DNA from: Candidatus Saccharibacteria bacterium UBA6575
GTDB lineage: Bacteria; Patescibacteriota; Saccharimonadia; Saccharimonadales; Saccharimonadaceae
Direction of reading: 5' to 3'
Length of the DNA stretch: 12,128 nucleotides
Assembly: GCA_002434005.1 (NCBI GenBank)
Contig: DJJF01000024.1
Span: 1-12,128 of the forward strand
Of this stretch, positions 5,756 through 12,128 are shown one piece after another; within the stretch, counting starts at the first letter, position 1, and each line of letters opens with the position of its first letter. Made by a program: the position numbers and the translations under genes. The notes beneath the pieces were generated by a model. It saw only the letters and a list, made by a program, of their open reading frames with translations, did no database searches and was not told the origin of the DNA.

Positions 5756-6666
5756 TACCACTGCACCTCATGACACTGCTTAGTCGGTTCGGTTTCTACT
5801 TGCAGTGTTGCGTGCTCAATGCAATGCTTTGTCTGCAAAATCGATTGTCCGTTCGTGAGAACAGACTGTGGTTCGGCCGCCTGTGCAACTACAAGATGTG
5901 CCGTAGCCACGTTCATACCTGACGTTAACGTCCAAATATGTAAGTCATGTACGCTGCTGACGCCCTTAACCTTCTCTAAGTCTCTAGCGATTTCATCCAC
6001 ACTAAGGCCTTCTGGTACTTGTTGCCCTAGGACAGCTAGTACTTGACGGCCAAGTAGTACCGCACGGACAGCGACAAAGATGCCGATAGCGACGGCAATC
6101 AGTGTGTCCCATATCGATGAGCCAGTAATCATGACAAGAATTCCGGCCAGGATAACGCCTACACTCCCGGCAGCGTCGGCCACGACTTCGTAGTACGCGC
6201 CCTTCACGTTTATTGACTCTTTCGAGCCGCCGCGTAGAAGTGCTATCGAGATGATATTAATCGCAAGTCCAATCAAACCTACTACAAGCATAGTACCGGT
6301 CGCAACTTCCACCTCCGTACCAATGCGTCCTATGGCTTCGATAAGTACGTACGCCGCGACGCCGAGCATAATTAAGACGGTCAAGCCTGACGCGAAGACC
6401 TCAGCGCGGTATGAACCATACGATCGTTTACCTGTGCGGTCCTGACGCGTCGCGATGCGGGTGGCTACAAGTGCTGCTCCAAGCGCGACGACATCTGCGG
6501 CCATGTGACCAGCATCTGAAATGAGGGCGAGTGATTGTGACAAAAGTCCGAAGACCAGTTCGATAACAAAGAATCCGGCAACTAGGACAAATGCTAGCAT
6601 GAGTCGCCAGCGGTGGCGTCCGCCAGCATGTCCGGCCGGGATATCGTGACTATGCCCTGCACTCAT
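5755..6666 (-). CDS. czcD: CzcD-type CDF divalent cation exporter
   Basis: This cation diffusion facilitator antiporter (Zn/Cd/Co out, proton in) has 303 residues with six helices and a cytoplasmic C-terminal domain. The N-terminus is His-rich (HSHDIPAGHAGGRH). The TM2 site is 'DAGHMAAD' with His54 and Asp58 (HxxxD). The TM5 site reads 'EVVAD' with Glu160 and Asp164, where CzcD and ZitB usually have HxxxD. The loop between TM4 and TM5 lacks the long His-rich stretch seen in some eukaryotic members. The C-terminal domain contains 'VHDLHIWTLTSG' and 'IEHATLQVE', both family marks. ATG 6666 shares one base with the regulator's stop (TGATG), and AAGGAG sits 8 nt upstream (6680-6675), so this start is preferred over the GTG at 6675. 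The operon context gives the substrate class: metals sensed by the CmtR-like protein. Confidence 0.93.
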   Translation of the reverse strand: MSAGHSHDIPAGHAGGRHRWRLMLAFVLVAGFFVIELVFGLLSQSLALISDAGHMAADVVALGAALVATRIATRQDRTGKRSYGSYRAEVFASGLTVLIMLGVAAYVLIEAIGRIGTEVEVATGTMLVVGLIGLAINIISIALLRGGSKESINVKGAYYEVVADAAGSVGVILAGILVMITGSSIWDTLIAVAIGIFVAVRAVLLGRQVLAVLGQQVPEGLSVDEIARDLEKVKGVSSVHDLHIWTLTSGMNVATAHLVVAQAAEPQSVLTNGQSILQTKHCIEHATLQVETEPTKQCHEVQW

Positions 6667-7001
6667 CAGCAACACTCCTTGCTATCAGATTCGGCGCATG
6701 CCTCTGGGTCAGTCGTGAGTATGACTTTCTCAAGGTCTGTTAATGCATGTGTCAGTCGTGGATCAGCAAGCTCATACCGGGTGCGACGGCCCTCTGATGT
6801 AGCAGTAACCAGTCCACAACCGCGAAGACATGCCAAGTGATTTGATATCGATTGCCGGGTTACGTCGAGAGTAAAGGCGAGATCTGCAGGGTATGATGGT
6901 CCTGCTCGAAGACTCATTAGAATTTGCGTACGGGTAGGGTCCGACAAGGCATGACCGAACCGTGCCAAAGCAGCCATGGAAGTCGGCGATATGGTGTTCA
7001 T
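6666..7001 (-). CDS. cmtR: ArsR/SmtB-family metal sensor, CmtR-like
   Basis: This winged-helix repressor has 111 residues from the ATG at 7001. The HTH runs through 'PADLAFTLDVTRQSISNHLACLRGCGLV', followed by the wing 'EGRRTRY'. Cys58 and Cys62 in the recognition helix and Cys102 near the C-terminus correspond to the Cd/Pb ligands Cys57, Cys61 and Cys102 of mycobacterial CmtR, and the surrounding residues match that protein too (ALADPTR, SNHLSCLRGCGLV, as I recall it). Two further cysteines end the chain. Family members leave DNA when metal binds, so this protein should repress its own operon with two exporters and release it on Cd, Pb or Zn. An in-frame ATG at 7103 would add 34 residues with no family similarity and would place the -10 box inside the gene. 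Confidence 0.9.
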   Translation of the reverse strand: MNTISPTSMAALARFGHALSDPTRTQILMSLRAGPSYPADLAFTLDVTRQSISNHLACLRGCGLVTATSEGRRTRYELADPRLTHALTDLEKVILTTDPEACAESDSKECC

Positions 7002-7007
7002 GCTTTG

Positions 7008-7030
7008 ATAGTACATCTGATTCTGTATTA
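7008..7030 (-). promoter_or_regulatory. Promoter -10 and operator dyad of the cmtR-like operon
   Basis: TACTAT reads on the minus strand at 7013-7008, 6 nt before the ATG at 7001. It overlaps an inverted repeat: TAGTACA at 7009-7015 and TGTATTA at 7024-7030, with 6 of 7 positions pairing and an 8-nt centre. A regulator site over its own promoter is the usual ArsR arrangement. No good -35 box is visible. The rest of the 149-bp spacer shows nothing recognisable. Confidence 0.42.
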
Positions 7031-7150
7031 ATGCTAGGGCTATGCTCGGCTTTATTTTTGAAAGTCTAGTGACCGTGTTTTTGCATGAGGCAGAATTGCT
7101 CAATAGGTAAAAGAGTTACATCTACAATCCTTAGAAAATATGAGACTTGT

Positions 7151-9304
7151 TTATTTTTTCTTCCGCTTGCTAAGACGCTTCTTTCGTTTTAAACGCTTTT
7201 TAGCGTTCTTATGTTTTATCGTGCGCTGGCTGACATTTACATTCTTACGACTCTCTGAAATTTCAATTATGCGGTCCATTTCGTCACTCTGCACCCATTT
7301 ACCATCGAGGTGCTGGACGCCTGATATGAGTCTACGCCCATTTACGTTTGCACCGAGAGCTATCCAGCGGTCCTGCTTGTGGATGTATTTGTTCTTACTC
7401 GCGAGGAAGTTCATCGCATTAGCCATCTGCTCTTCGTCTTTAGCGACAACAAATGTGAAGCCGCCATAGTCATTGTCTGTTGAAGCACTGAAGTCATTCA
7501 GCTCATAGTAGCCGTGCAGCACACTGTTAACCGCTCGTTGAATCAGTCTCATGAATTCATCAATTGTCTCTTCGGACAGCCCCGTCAAAAACAATATGAC
7601 ATCCGTAATCCTGGGGTCGTCTATTGTTTTAATTTCATTAATAATCTCGTTATATAGCTCATTATCGAGTCGCATACGAAGCTTATTCTTTTCTTTGGGC
7701 TCGTCCGCATAACCGGCCCGGTGCATAATATCTGCATCTATTAGTTGACCAAACGATGAGTCGAGGTACATTCTGTCGGCTTGATCTGGGTCTATATATA
7801 GTCGGTACTTGAGATGATAACCAAGTAGCGCAATTTCACTCTCGGCATAAATCTTATCGTGTAGTTTCACGCGCTGCTGAATGTAGTAAAGAAAGTCATA
7901 TGGATCTTGCAGGTAGTGGGTAATAATATCGAGGTCGAGAAGGCTGATTGCAATAGGCACCGGATCATCTTTTTCTTTCTTGAGGTATTGCATGCTCTGC
8001 ACTAATTGCGCCGGATACACGCTCGCAGTTACGCAGATAATGTATGCTTCATCTATCGTTTCACCAGGATTAATTATTGTGCCGTCCGTTAACTCGAACG
8101 TTATTCCTTCTTGGTTCAGGATTGCTTTTCGACTAACAACTCCTTGATCATAGGCGTCCTGGATCGCTTTCTGAAAGTCGGTCTGCAGGCTCTGCTCGTC
8201 CCCGGATTTCGAGAGGTCGGTCAGCCATTTACTCTTCTCTTGAAATATAATCGCCTTATTGCCGATAACGGCCAGACCGTCTATGTCGGTTAATACTTTG
8301 GTTCTTTTCTTAATTTTCACCGAGTGATATACGTTGCCTCTGAAGGATCGTTTGAGTAGTCCATGGGCAAGTACTTCCACATTGAGGCCTCGGTTTCTCT
8401 CTGCAGTTGATCTATAGTTCCTGTCCTGAAGCATCCATATCCAAGGGAGGTTATATATGGATTCAGACAAGTTAAAAGTGCTATTCAGATAATATTGCCC
8501 CGACGGTAATTCAATAATAGGGAATGCTTTCAAGCAATTATGATCACTCGGGATATTAAAATCAGAATTAACATTCCCTGGTACACTCATGAAAGTATCA
8601 ATAAATTTCTGAGCGGAATCGCTTGTAATGCGGGTGTCTTTCGTTGCTTTCTTGGCAAACTTGCGCAGGTCGTTCGCATCGAACGAAAAAACCTCTAAAA
8701 TTTTATCGGCATTATAAGAATCATTTCCCAAATTGGAGGCTTTCAACATAACCAGATGCTTAAGAGCAAAAGTATAAAGCGCATAGAGGTCCAAATCATG
8801 GCTATTCTTTGCAAGCCACTCTGCATCCTCAGAGTAAAGCAGCGGGGCGAGGCTGAGATACTGAAAATCATAGGCTCCAGAATCACCATAAAATATAGGC
8901 TCAACCATATTCTTGCCCATACCGAAAATCTTTTTTGATAAAGATTCGCTATCTGCTTCTTTCATGGCCTGCAGTTCGTCGAGACTATGCGGAAGATCTT
9001 GAATGAACTTCTTGCTTTGCACATTGTGCAGGTCATTCAGTAGTGTCCTTATTTTTGCGATTACCTCCTTTGTTTGCTTCCGGGAGGGTTTAGTGTCCAG
9101 ATTTAAAGGAGTTTTAATCATATATCCTGTCAGAAGGTCGATCTCATTATTAAGAAGCCTGCTCCGCCAGTCTACCTCTGCGGCCTCGTCCGCGGCATAA
9201 AACATGTCCAACCTTGTGACATGACTTAAAATGTAAATAAACCCCGGTGCCTGAGCTATTACTTCAAGTTCAGCAAGTATCTCTCTGGATTCGTCATCAG
9301 TCAT
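7151..9304 (-). CDS. Large orphan protein with possible D-QxK nuclease core
   Basis: I do not recognise a named family for this 717-residue soluble protein; no signal peptide or membrane helix is seen. Residues 309-390 look like a PD-(D/E)xK-type fold: a helix with Glu310, then 'VLTDIDGLAVIGNKAIIFQEK', giving Asp342 on one strand and Gln355-x-Lys357 on the next, then a helix containing 'LQTDFQKAIQDA'. NERD and Mrr-like nucleases have this D...(E/Q)xK order, so a nuclease role is inferred. The flanking N-terminal (1-300) and C-terminal (420-690) regions are mostly helical and unassigned. The last 20 or so residues are almost all Lys/Arg, suiting nucleic-acid binding. By eye the gene is more AT-rich than the neighbouring metal genes. 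TATAAA ends 7 nt before the ATG and no Shine-Dalgarno is present. It stands alone between unrelated loci and may be acquired. Confidence 0.7.
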   Translation of the reverse strand: MTDDESREILAELEVIAQAPGFIYILSHVTRLDMFYAADEAAEVDWRSRLLNNEIDLLTGYMIKTPLNLDTKPSRKQTKEVIAKIRTLLNDLHNVQSKKFIQDLPHSLDELQAMKEADSESLSKKIFGMGKNMVEPIFYGDSGAYDFQYLSLAPLLYSEDAEWLAKNSHDLDLYALYTFALKHLVMLKASNLGNDSYNADKILEVFSFDANDLRKFAKKATKDTRITSDSAQKFIDTFMSVPGNVNSDFNIPSDHNCLKAFPIIELPSGQYYLNSTFNLSESIYNLPWIWMLQDRNYRSTAERNRGLNVEVLAHGLLKRSFRGNVYHSVKIKKRTKVLTDIDGLAVIGNKAIIFQEKSKWLTDLSKSGDEQSLQTDFQKAIQDAYDQGVVSRKAILNQEGITFELTDGTIINPGETIDEAYIICVTASVYPAQLVQSMQYLKKEKDDPVPIAISLLDLDIITHYLQDPYDFLYYIQQRVKLHDKIYAESEIALLGYHLKYRLYIDPDQADRMYLDSSFGQLIDADIMHRAGYADEPKEKNKLRMRLDNELYNEIINEIKTIDDPRITDVILFLTGLSEETIDEFMRLIQRAVNSVLHGYYELNDFSASTDNDYGGFTFVVAKDEEQMANAMNFLASKNKYIHKQDRWIALGANVNGRRLISGVQHLDGKWVQSDEMDRIIEISESRKNVNVSQRTIKHKNAKKRLKRKKRLSKRKKK

Positions 9305-9311
9305 CGATATG

Positions 9312-9317
9312 TTTATA
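9312..9317 (-). promoter_or_regulatory. -10 box of the 717-residue protein gene
   Basis: TATAAA reads on the minus strand at 9317-9312 and ends 7 nt before the ATG at 9304. There is no Shine-Dalgarno and no convincing -35 at 16-18 nt. The other contents of the 241-bp spacer (9305-9545) are a T7 run on the minus strand near 9345-9351, without a clear stem before it, and otherwise nothing recognisable. Confidence 0.4.
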
Positions 9318-9545
9318 TCGCATTCTTATTTATAAATCTCGGGACAAAAAAACTTTGGCATCGTCTGAGCTACTTCGGATAGTTTGTAGTTTATTTCCAC
9401 GATATCCTATGGCATGACACTCTCACGCCTGTTGTACCTTAGAAATGGCTACTCGAGTGTATTTACTCATTTTATAATGCTTGGTGCATTTTCACGATGA
9501 TGTAATGGTGACGACTTTGATTCCTGCAGCTACACTGAACTCACC

Positions 9546-10739
9546 TTAATAGATGTACTTACGCTCTGCCGCCTGAGCAGCTGGTATTGTACGTTGGTTT
9601 ACAATATTGAATCCGCCGTACGCGCTGTTATTCATCTCTGTAATAACAACGTCACCATTATCAAGAACTCGTTCGACAAAAGCTACATGACCAGCATATA
9701 AAACATATGGTTCAGAGTATTCATCCCATTGCATAATTGAACCCGGCTGTGGCACGCGTCCAACGGTAAAGCCGGCTCCGGTAGCGCTGGTGTCCCAAGT
9801 ATTCGCATTACCCCAGTAGCTGCCGATGGGTTTGCCAATCTGGAGGCGTCGTTCGTAGACATACCACGTACAGTTACCGAGGGCATAACGATTGCCGGCA
9901 GTCGCAAATACGTTCGTAGTGATTCGAGAACCAGTTGAACTTCCAGTGGCTGATTGCGTCAGCCTTGATGCAGGGGCTATAACTGGCGCTGGCTTTACAC
10001 CATCAGGGATGACGAGGCTCTGTCCAGCTGCCACTCCACTGAGTTCTAGGTTATTGACGGTCGTAATGCGATCGGCATTCGAGCTATATTTACTGGCGAT
10101 CGATTCGAGCGTGTCGCCTGCAGCAACAGTATGGAGCAACCCATTTGTCGGCAGAATGGTTAATGTGCGGCCTGCCTCAACGATGTCGGTATTAGGCAGG
10201 TCATTTGCCCAGCGCACTGTATCGGAAGTAATACCGAACTTCGTAGCGACCGAAGGTATAGTGTCGCCTTCCACGGTTGTGTACTTAATTATTTCTGAAC
10301 GGCTGCCGTTCGGCTGAATGATCTGTGGCTTTGTAATTGCCGAGGGATCAGTTTGGGATAGATCAGTTTTGGTCGATAGCGAGATAGACATATTGACTAC
10401 ATTGGTCGCGATAGGCAAGTTGGCGCGCGACGCGAGATCGGCAGCAACGCCTGTTGCGACAACTTCATCGACGGAAGGCTCTTCGTCATGATTGGTAGCG
10501 GGTAACGCCTGAGCATCGTCAGAGGCTATTGCTACCTGACTACTCACTGGATGTGGCGACTCATAGCCGATAGCAACGATCGCTATAAGGAACATGAAGG
10601 CACCCGCATAAGCGGCAATTTTGCCTGCAGATGGGGCAGAAGGTTTTTTCTTTATCCCACTATGTTTGTGTAAAGCCTGCTGACGCAAGGCTGTAGTGGA
10701 TGTTGCCAGGTTTGAACCTGACGCAGATTGGTTGCGAAT
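9546..10739 (-). CDS. LysM-LysM-CHAP peptidoglycan hydrolase
   Basis: This anchored cell-wall hydrolase has 397 residues if started at the ATT (AUU) codon at 10739. Reading from the in-frame TTG at 10688 gives 380 residues, and the positions here use that numbering: basic N-terminus, one helix at about 23-41, a linker, LysM 1 at 136-180 (VEGDTIPSVATKFGI), LysM 2 at 186-228 (AAGDTLESIASKY), and a C-terminal CHAP domain at about 266-380. The CHAP catalytic residues are visible: Cys273 in 'GNCTWYVYERR', His334 in 'AGHVAFVE', and the acid/amide pair in 'ITEMNN' (351-353). LysM binds glycan, and CHAP cleaves amide bonds in peptidoglycan. The TTG lacks a Shine-Dalgarno, whereas the ATT has AGGAG 7 nt upstream. 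Lying just downstream of a type IV secretion ATPase, it may open the wall for that machine, or serve division (inference). Confidence 0.88.
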   Translation of the reverse strand: MRNQSASGSNLATSTTALRQQALHKHSGIKKKPSAPSAGKIAAYAGAFMFLIAIVAIGYESPHPVSSQVAIASDDAQALPATNHDEEPSVDEVVATGVAADLASRANLPIATNVVNMSISLSTKTDLSQTDPSAITKPQIIQPNGSRSEIIKYTTVEGDTIPSVATKFGITSDTVRWANDLPNTDIVEAGRTLTILPTNGLLHTVAAGDTLESIASKYSSNADRITTVNNLELSGVAAGQSLVIPDGVKPAPVIAPASRLTQSATGSSTGSRITTNVFATAGNRYALGNCTWYVYERRLQIGKPIGSYWGNANTWDTSATGAGFTVGRVPQPGSIMQWDEYSEPYVLYAGHVAFVERVLDNGDVVITEMNNSAYGGFNIVNQRTIPAAQAAERKYIY

Positions 10740-10977
10740 TATCGTACTCCTGCCACACGGATTACTCCGGAGGGCTACTACCCATACTAAGTCTTACTTC
10801 TCGCAGTAGAACAGGACACTTATGATCGACCGATATTAAATGATATTAGGTTGCTCGTTAGTGCTGTGCCCGTAGCGACAATTCTGGGTAGCGCTCATTC
10901 TCGTAGGTTTCTCAGGCATTCAACTCGCAGTCGGGTGATTTCTCACCCTAGTCATGCAGATATCCCGTGAATGTGCT
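10740..10977 (-). other. Long 5' leader of the CHAP hydrolase gene
   Basis: From the promoter below, transcription should begin near 10977, leaving about 240 nt before the AUU at 10739. The leader holds a perfect hairpin, GGGTGA (10933-10938), a 4-nt loop, TCACCC (10943-10948), and two tiny frames in tandem (ATG 10955 to TGA 10920, 11 codons; ATG 10919 to TAA 10836, 27 codons). Near its end CTCCGGAG and an AGGAG Shine-Dalgarno (10751-10747) could pair in alternative ways. I could not match it to a known riboswitch; a ydaO-like (c-di-AMP) element, common before wall hydrolases, was considered but its conserved blocks are not evident. Confidence 0.4.
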
Positions 10978-10983
10978 CTATCC

Positions 10984-11012
10984 ATAATAGCAATGCTTAC
11001 AAGCTCAGTCAA
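10984..11012 (-). promoter_or_regulatory. Sigma-70-type promoter of the CHAP gene
   Basis: TTGACT (11012-11007) and TATTAT (10989-10984) on the minus strand are separated by exactly 17 nt. This is the best consensus promoter in the window. It lies about 75 bp past the stop of the secretion ATPase gene, where no clear terminator is seen, so read-through from that gene could add to expression. Confidence 0.68.
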
Positions 11013-11086
11013 AGCACTAATTTATATACAATAAATTCTTCACTAGGAGTGGGATCGACCATCTTGCTAAGCAATCAAGTAAGACG

Positions 11087-12128
11087 CTATCTGACCGCAG
11101 ATGTACTTGAAATATCATCACTTGTCGGTAGCTTAAGAGGTTTTTCTTTGACAGGTGGAGCTGTTTTCTTCGACTGTGCACCTTCATTAGATTCTAAAAT
11201 GGCACTTACTTTTTTGGTGTAGTGCGTCCGTGAAACTTCGATTACGCGTCGAGCTATCTCATCACTCCCACTATCTTTGACAACTACCGTCATACCAGAT
11301 AGCGGTTCTTGCGCCTCGACCGCCGCGATACGTGTGTAGAATGAATATGCCGGTAAGTTCGAAATTTCACCCTGGTGGATGAACGGCATAAATAAGGGCA
11401 ATACCATTCGCTCATCAGATGGACTACCGGAACGGAAGCAAACGAGCGTCCCGACGTTAGCGAGGATGATATCAACAAGTCGCTGCTCGTCTTGTTGAGA
11501 AGTGGACTGCTCAGCCATCGTAAGAAAAAGTTTGTACTTCCTTGCTTCCGAGAGCATTTGCACGAAGCTCATCGTGGCAAAATTCTGAAATTCATCTACA
11601 TATAAATAAAATGGAACTCGGTCCTGCTCGCTGATTCGGGCACGGCGCAGGGCAGCAGTCTGGAGTTTCGCGAGCACAGTCGTCCCGAATAGAGTAGAGG
11701 TATCTTCTCCGAGCATGCCCTTCGAAAAGTTGCAGATGAGAATCTTGTGACCCGTTAAGATCTCATCGAAGTTTATGGTCGACGTTGGCTGTTCAAGTAC
11801 ACGCCGCGCGGAAGCGGAGAATAAGAAACGGCCGATCTTGGCAGTAATTCCAGCCGCCATCTTGACGCGTTGGAACTCACCAGCCTTTCCTAGCTCGTTA
11901 TTCCAGAAGTCTTTCAGATTTTTATCCTCTAGGCCTTTGACAACCTTACGGCGATACTTCGCGTCGTTTAGTAGCTCAAAGATCGTAAATAATGTTGAGC
12001 CTTTAAGCGTTAATGCTGTTTGAATCGCATTTCGGAGGACGTACTCGATACGGTGACCGCCTGAGTCATCTTCAGAGAATATTTTCCGTAGCACTGATAT
12101 GGCCGCTTCAGTAATAAGGTCTTTTTCT
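11087..12128 (-). CDS. Type IV secretion/conjugation ATPase, partial
   Basis: This is a VirD4/TraG- or HerA-like ATPase with a type IV secretion DNA-binding domain. The frame runs open to the right edge, so the N-terminus, including any Walker A motif, is missing; about 346 residues are seen. Counting from the GTG at 12094: a helical segment with 'LNDAKYRRKVV' and 'DFWNNEL' (41-67), a strand 'KILICNFSKGMLGE' (117-130), Walker B 'FYLYVDEFQNF' with Asp167-Glu168, the following 'MLSEARKYKLFLTMAEQSTSQ' region typical of coupling-type ATPases, and a C-terminal ATPase end near 275. A hydrophilic, Lys/Pro-rich tail follows. Such enzymes use ATP at the inner face of the membrane to feed DNA or protein into a type IV secretion channel or to drive its assembly. 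I cannot tell coupling protein from VirB4-like without the missing part. Confidence 0.85.
   Translation of the reverse strand, partial: EKDLITEAAISVLRKIFSEDDSGGHRIEYVLRNAIQTALTLKGSTLFTIFELLNDAKYRRKVVKGLEDKNLKDFWNNELGKAGEFQRVKMAAGITAKIGRFLFSASARRVLEQPTSTINFDEILTGHKILICNFSKGMLGEDTSTLFGTTVLAKLQTAALRRARISEQDRVPFYLYVDEFQNFATMSFVQMLSEARKYKLFLTMAEQSTSQQDEQRLVDIILANVGTLVCFRSGSPSDERMVLPLFMPFIHQGEISNLPAYSFYTRIAAVEAQEPLSGMTVVVKDSGSDEIARRVIEVSRTHYTKKVSAILESNEGAQSKKTAPPVKEKPLKLPTSDDISSTSAVR

Noticed and set aside
9345..9374. GTAGCTCAG followed by a T7 run on the minus strand, as a tRNA start or terminator
   Set aside because: The D-arm does not continue (ACGATGCC instead of GGTAGAGC), no anticodon or T-arm follows, and no stem precedes the T run.
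9892..10317. 141-codon plus-strand open frame across the CHAP gene
   Set aside because: It lies opposite the LysM repeats of a well-supported gene, has no family features and no start signals; it is a shadow of that gene's composition.
10861..10977. TPP or c-di-AMP riboswitch in the CHAP leader
   Set aside because: A CTGAGA and a GGGTGA occur, but the other conserved blocks of either riboswitch are not present in order.
10971..11222. 83-codon plus-strand frame in the spacer before the secretion ATPase end
   Set aside because: It overlaps the minus-strand promoter and the 3' end of the ATPase gene, and has no Shine-Dalgarno or recognisable domain.
1..12128. CRISPR arrays, insertion sequences, long direct repeats
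   Set aside because: No regularly spaced repeats, transposase motifs or terminal inverted repeats were seen on reading both strands.

Overview
The window looks like a piece of a Candidate Phyla Radiation (Patescibacteria) genome, most probably Saccharibacteria (TM7) or a close relative. This is inferred from gene content and style and was not checked by a search. The pointers are a short DsbA-like thioredoxin with a single N-terminal anchor, a LysM-LysM-CHAP cell-wall hydrolase next to a type IV secretion ATPase, very tight gene packing, and moderate GC. TGA is used as a stop codon (for example at the ends of the 125-residue membrane protein and the ArsR regulator). That excludes the TGA=Gly code of Gracilibacteria and Absconditabacteria.

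Layout. (1) 83-1294: a complete MntH/NRAMP Mn(II) importer. (2) 1337-2020, minus: a membrane-anchored DUF305 protein. It is divergent from (3) a plus-strand cluster at 2117-3979: an anchored extracytoplasmic His-rich protein, a two-helix membrane protein with an exposed CxxxC, and a DsbA-like oxidoreductase. (4) 4134-4757, minus: a short CDF-type cation transporter with its own promoter. (5) 5042-7001, minus: a tight operon of a CmtR-like ArsR metal sensor, a CzcD-type CDF exporter, and a second short CDF transporter with a Cys/His tail; starts and stops overlap by one base. (6) 7151-9304, minus: a large orphan protein of 717 residues with a possible D-QxK nuclease core and a very basic C-terminus. 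(7) 9546-10739, minus: the LysM/CHAP hydrolase, with a strong promoter about 240 nt upstream and an apparent AUU start. (8) 11087 to the right edge, minus: the C-terminal two thirds or so of a type IV secretion/conjugation ATPase, cut by the window end.

How it fits together. About half of the window is a metal-handling island: Mn import, divalent cation export under a thiolate metal sensor, and anchored His/Met-rich proteins outside the membrane. The DsbA module probably oxidises or maintains cysteine-containing extracytoplasmic partners; two such proteins are encoded just upstream in the same cluster. The right end belongs to an envelope/DNA-transfer locus.

The most unusual signals are four. 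Several operon-leading genes have a -10 box only 6-9 nt before the start codon and no Shine-Dalgarno, which suggests leaderless mRNAs, while internal genes have good Shine-Dalgarno sites. There is an uncharacterised His-rich/CxxxC/DsbA module. The CHAP gene has a long leader and an AUU start. The 717-residue protein is an orphan nuclease candidate. No CRISPR array, insertion sequence, rRNA or intact tRNA was seen.
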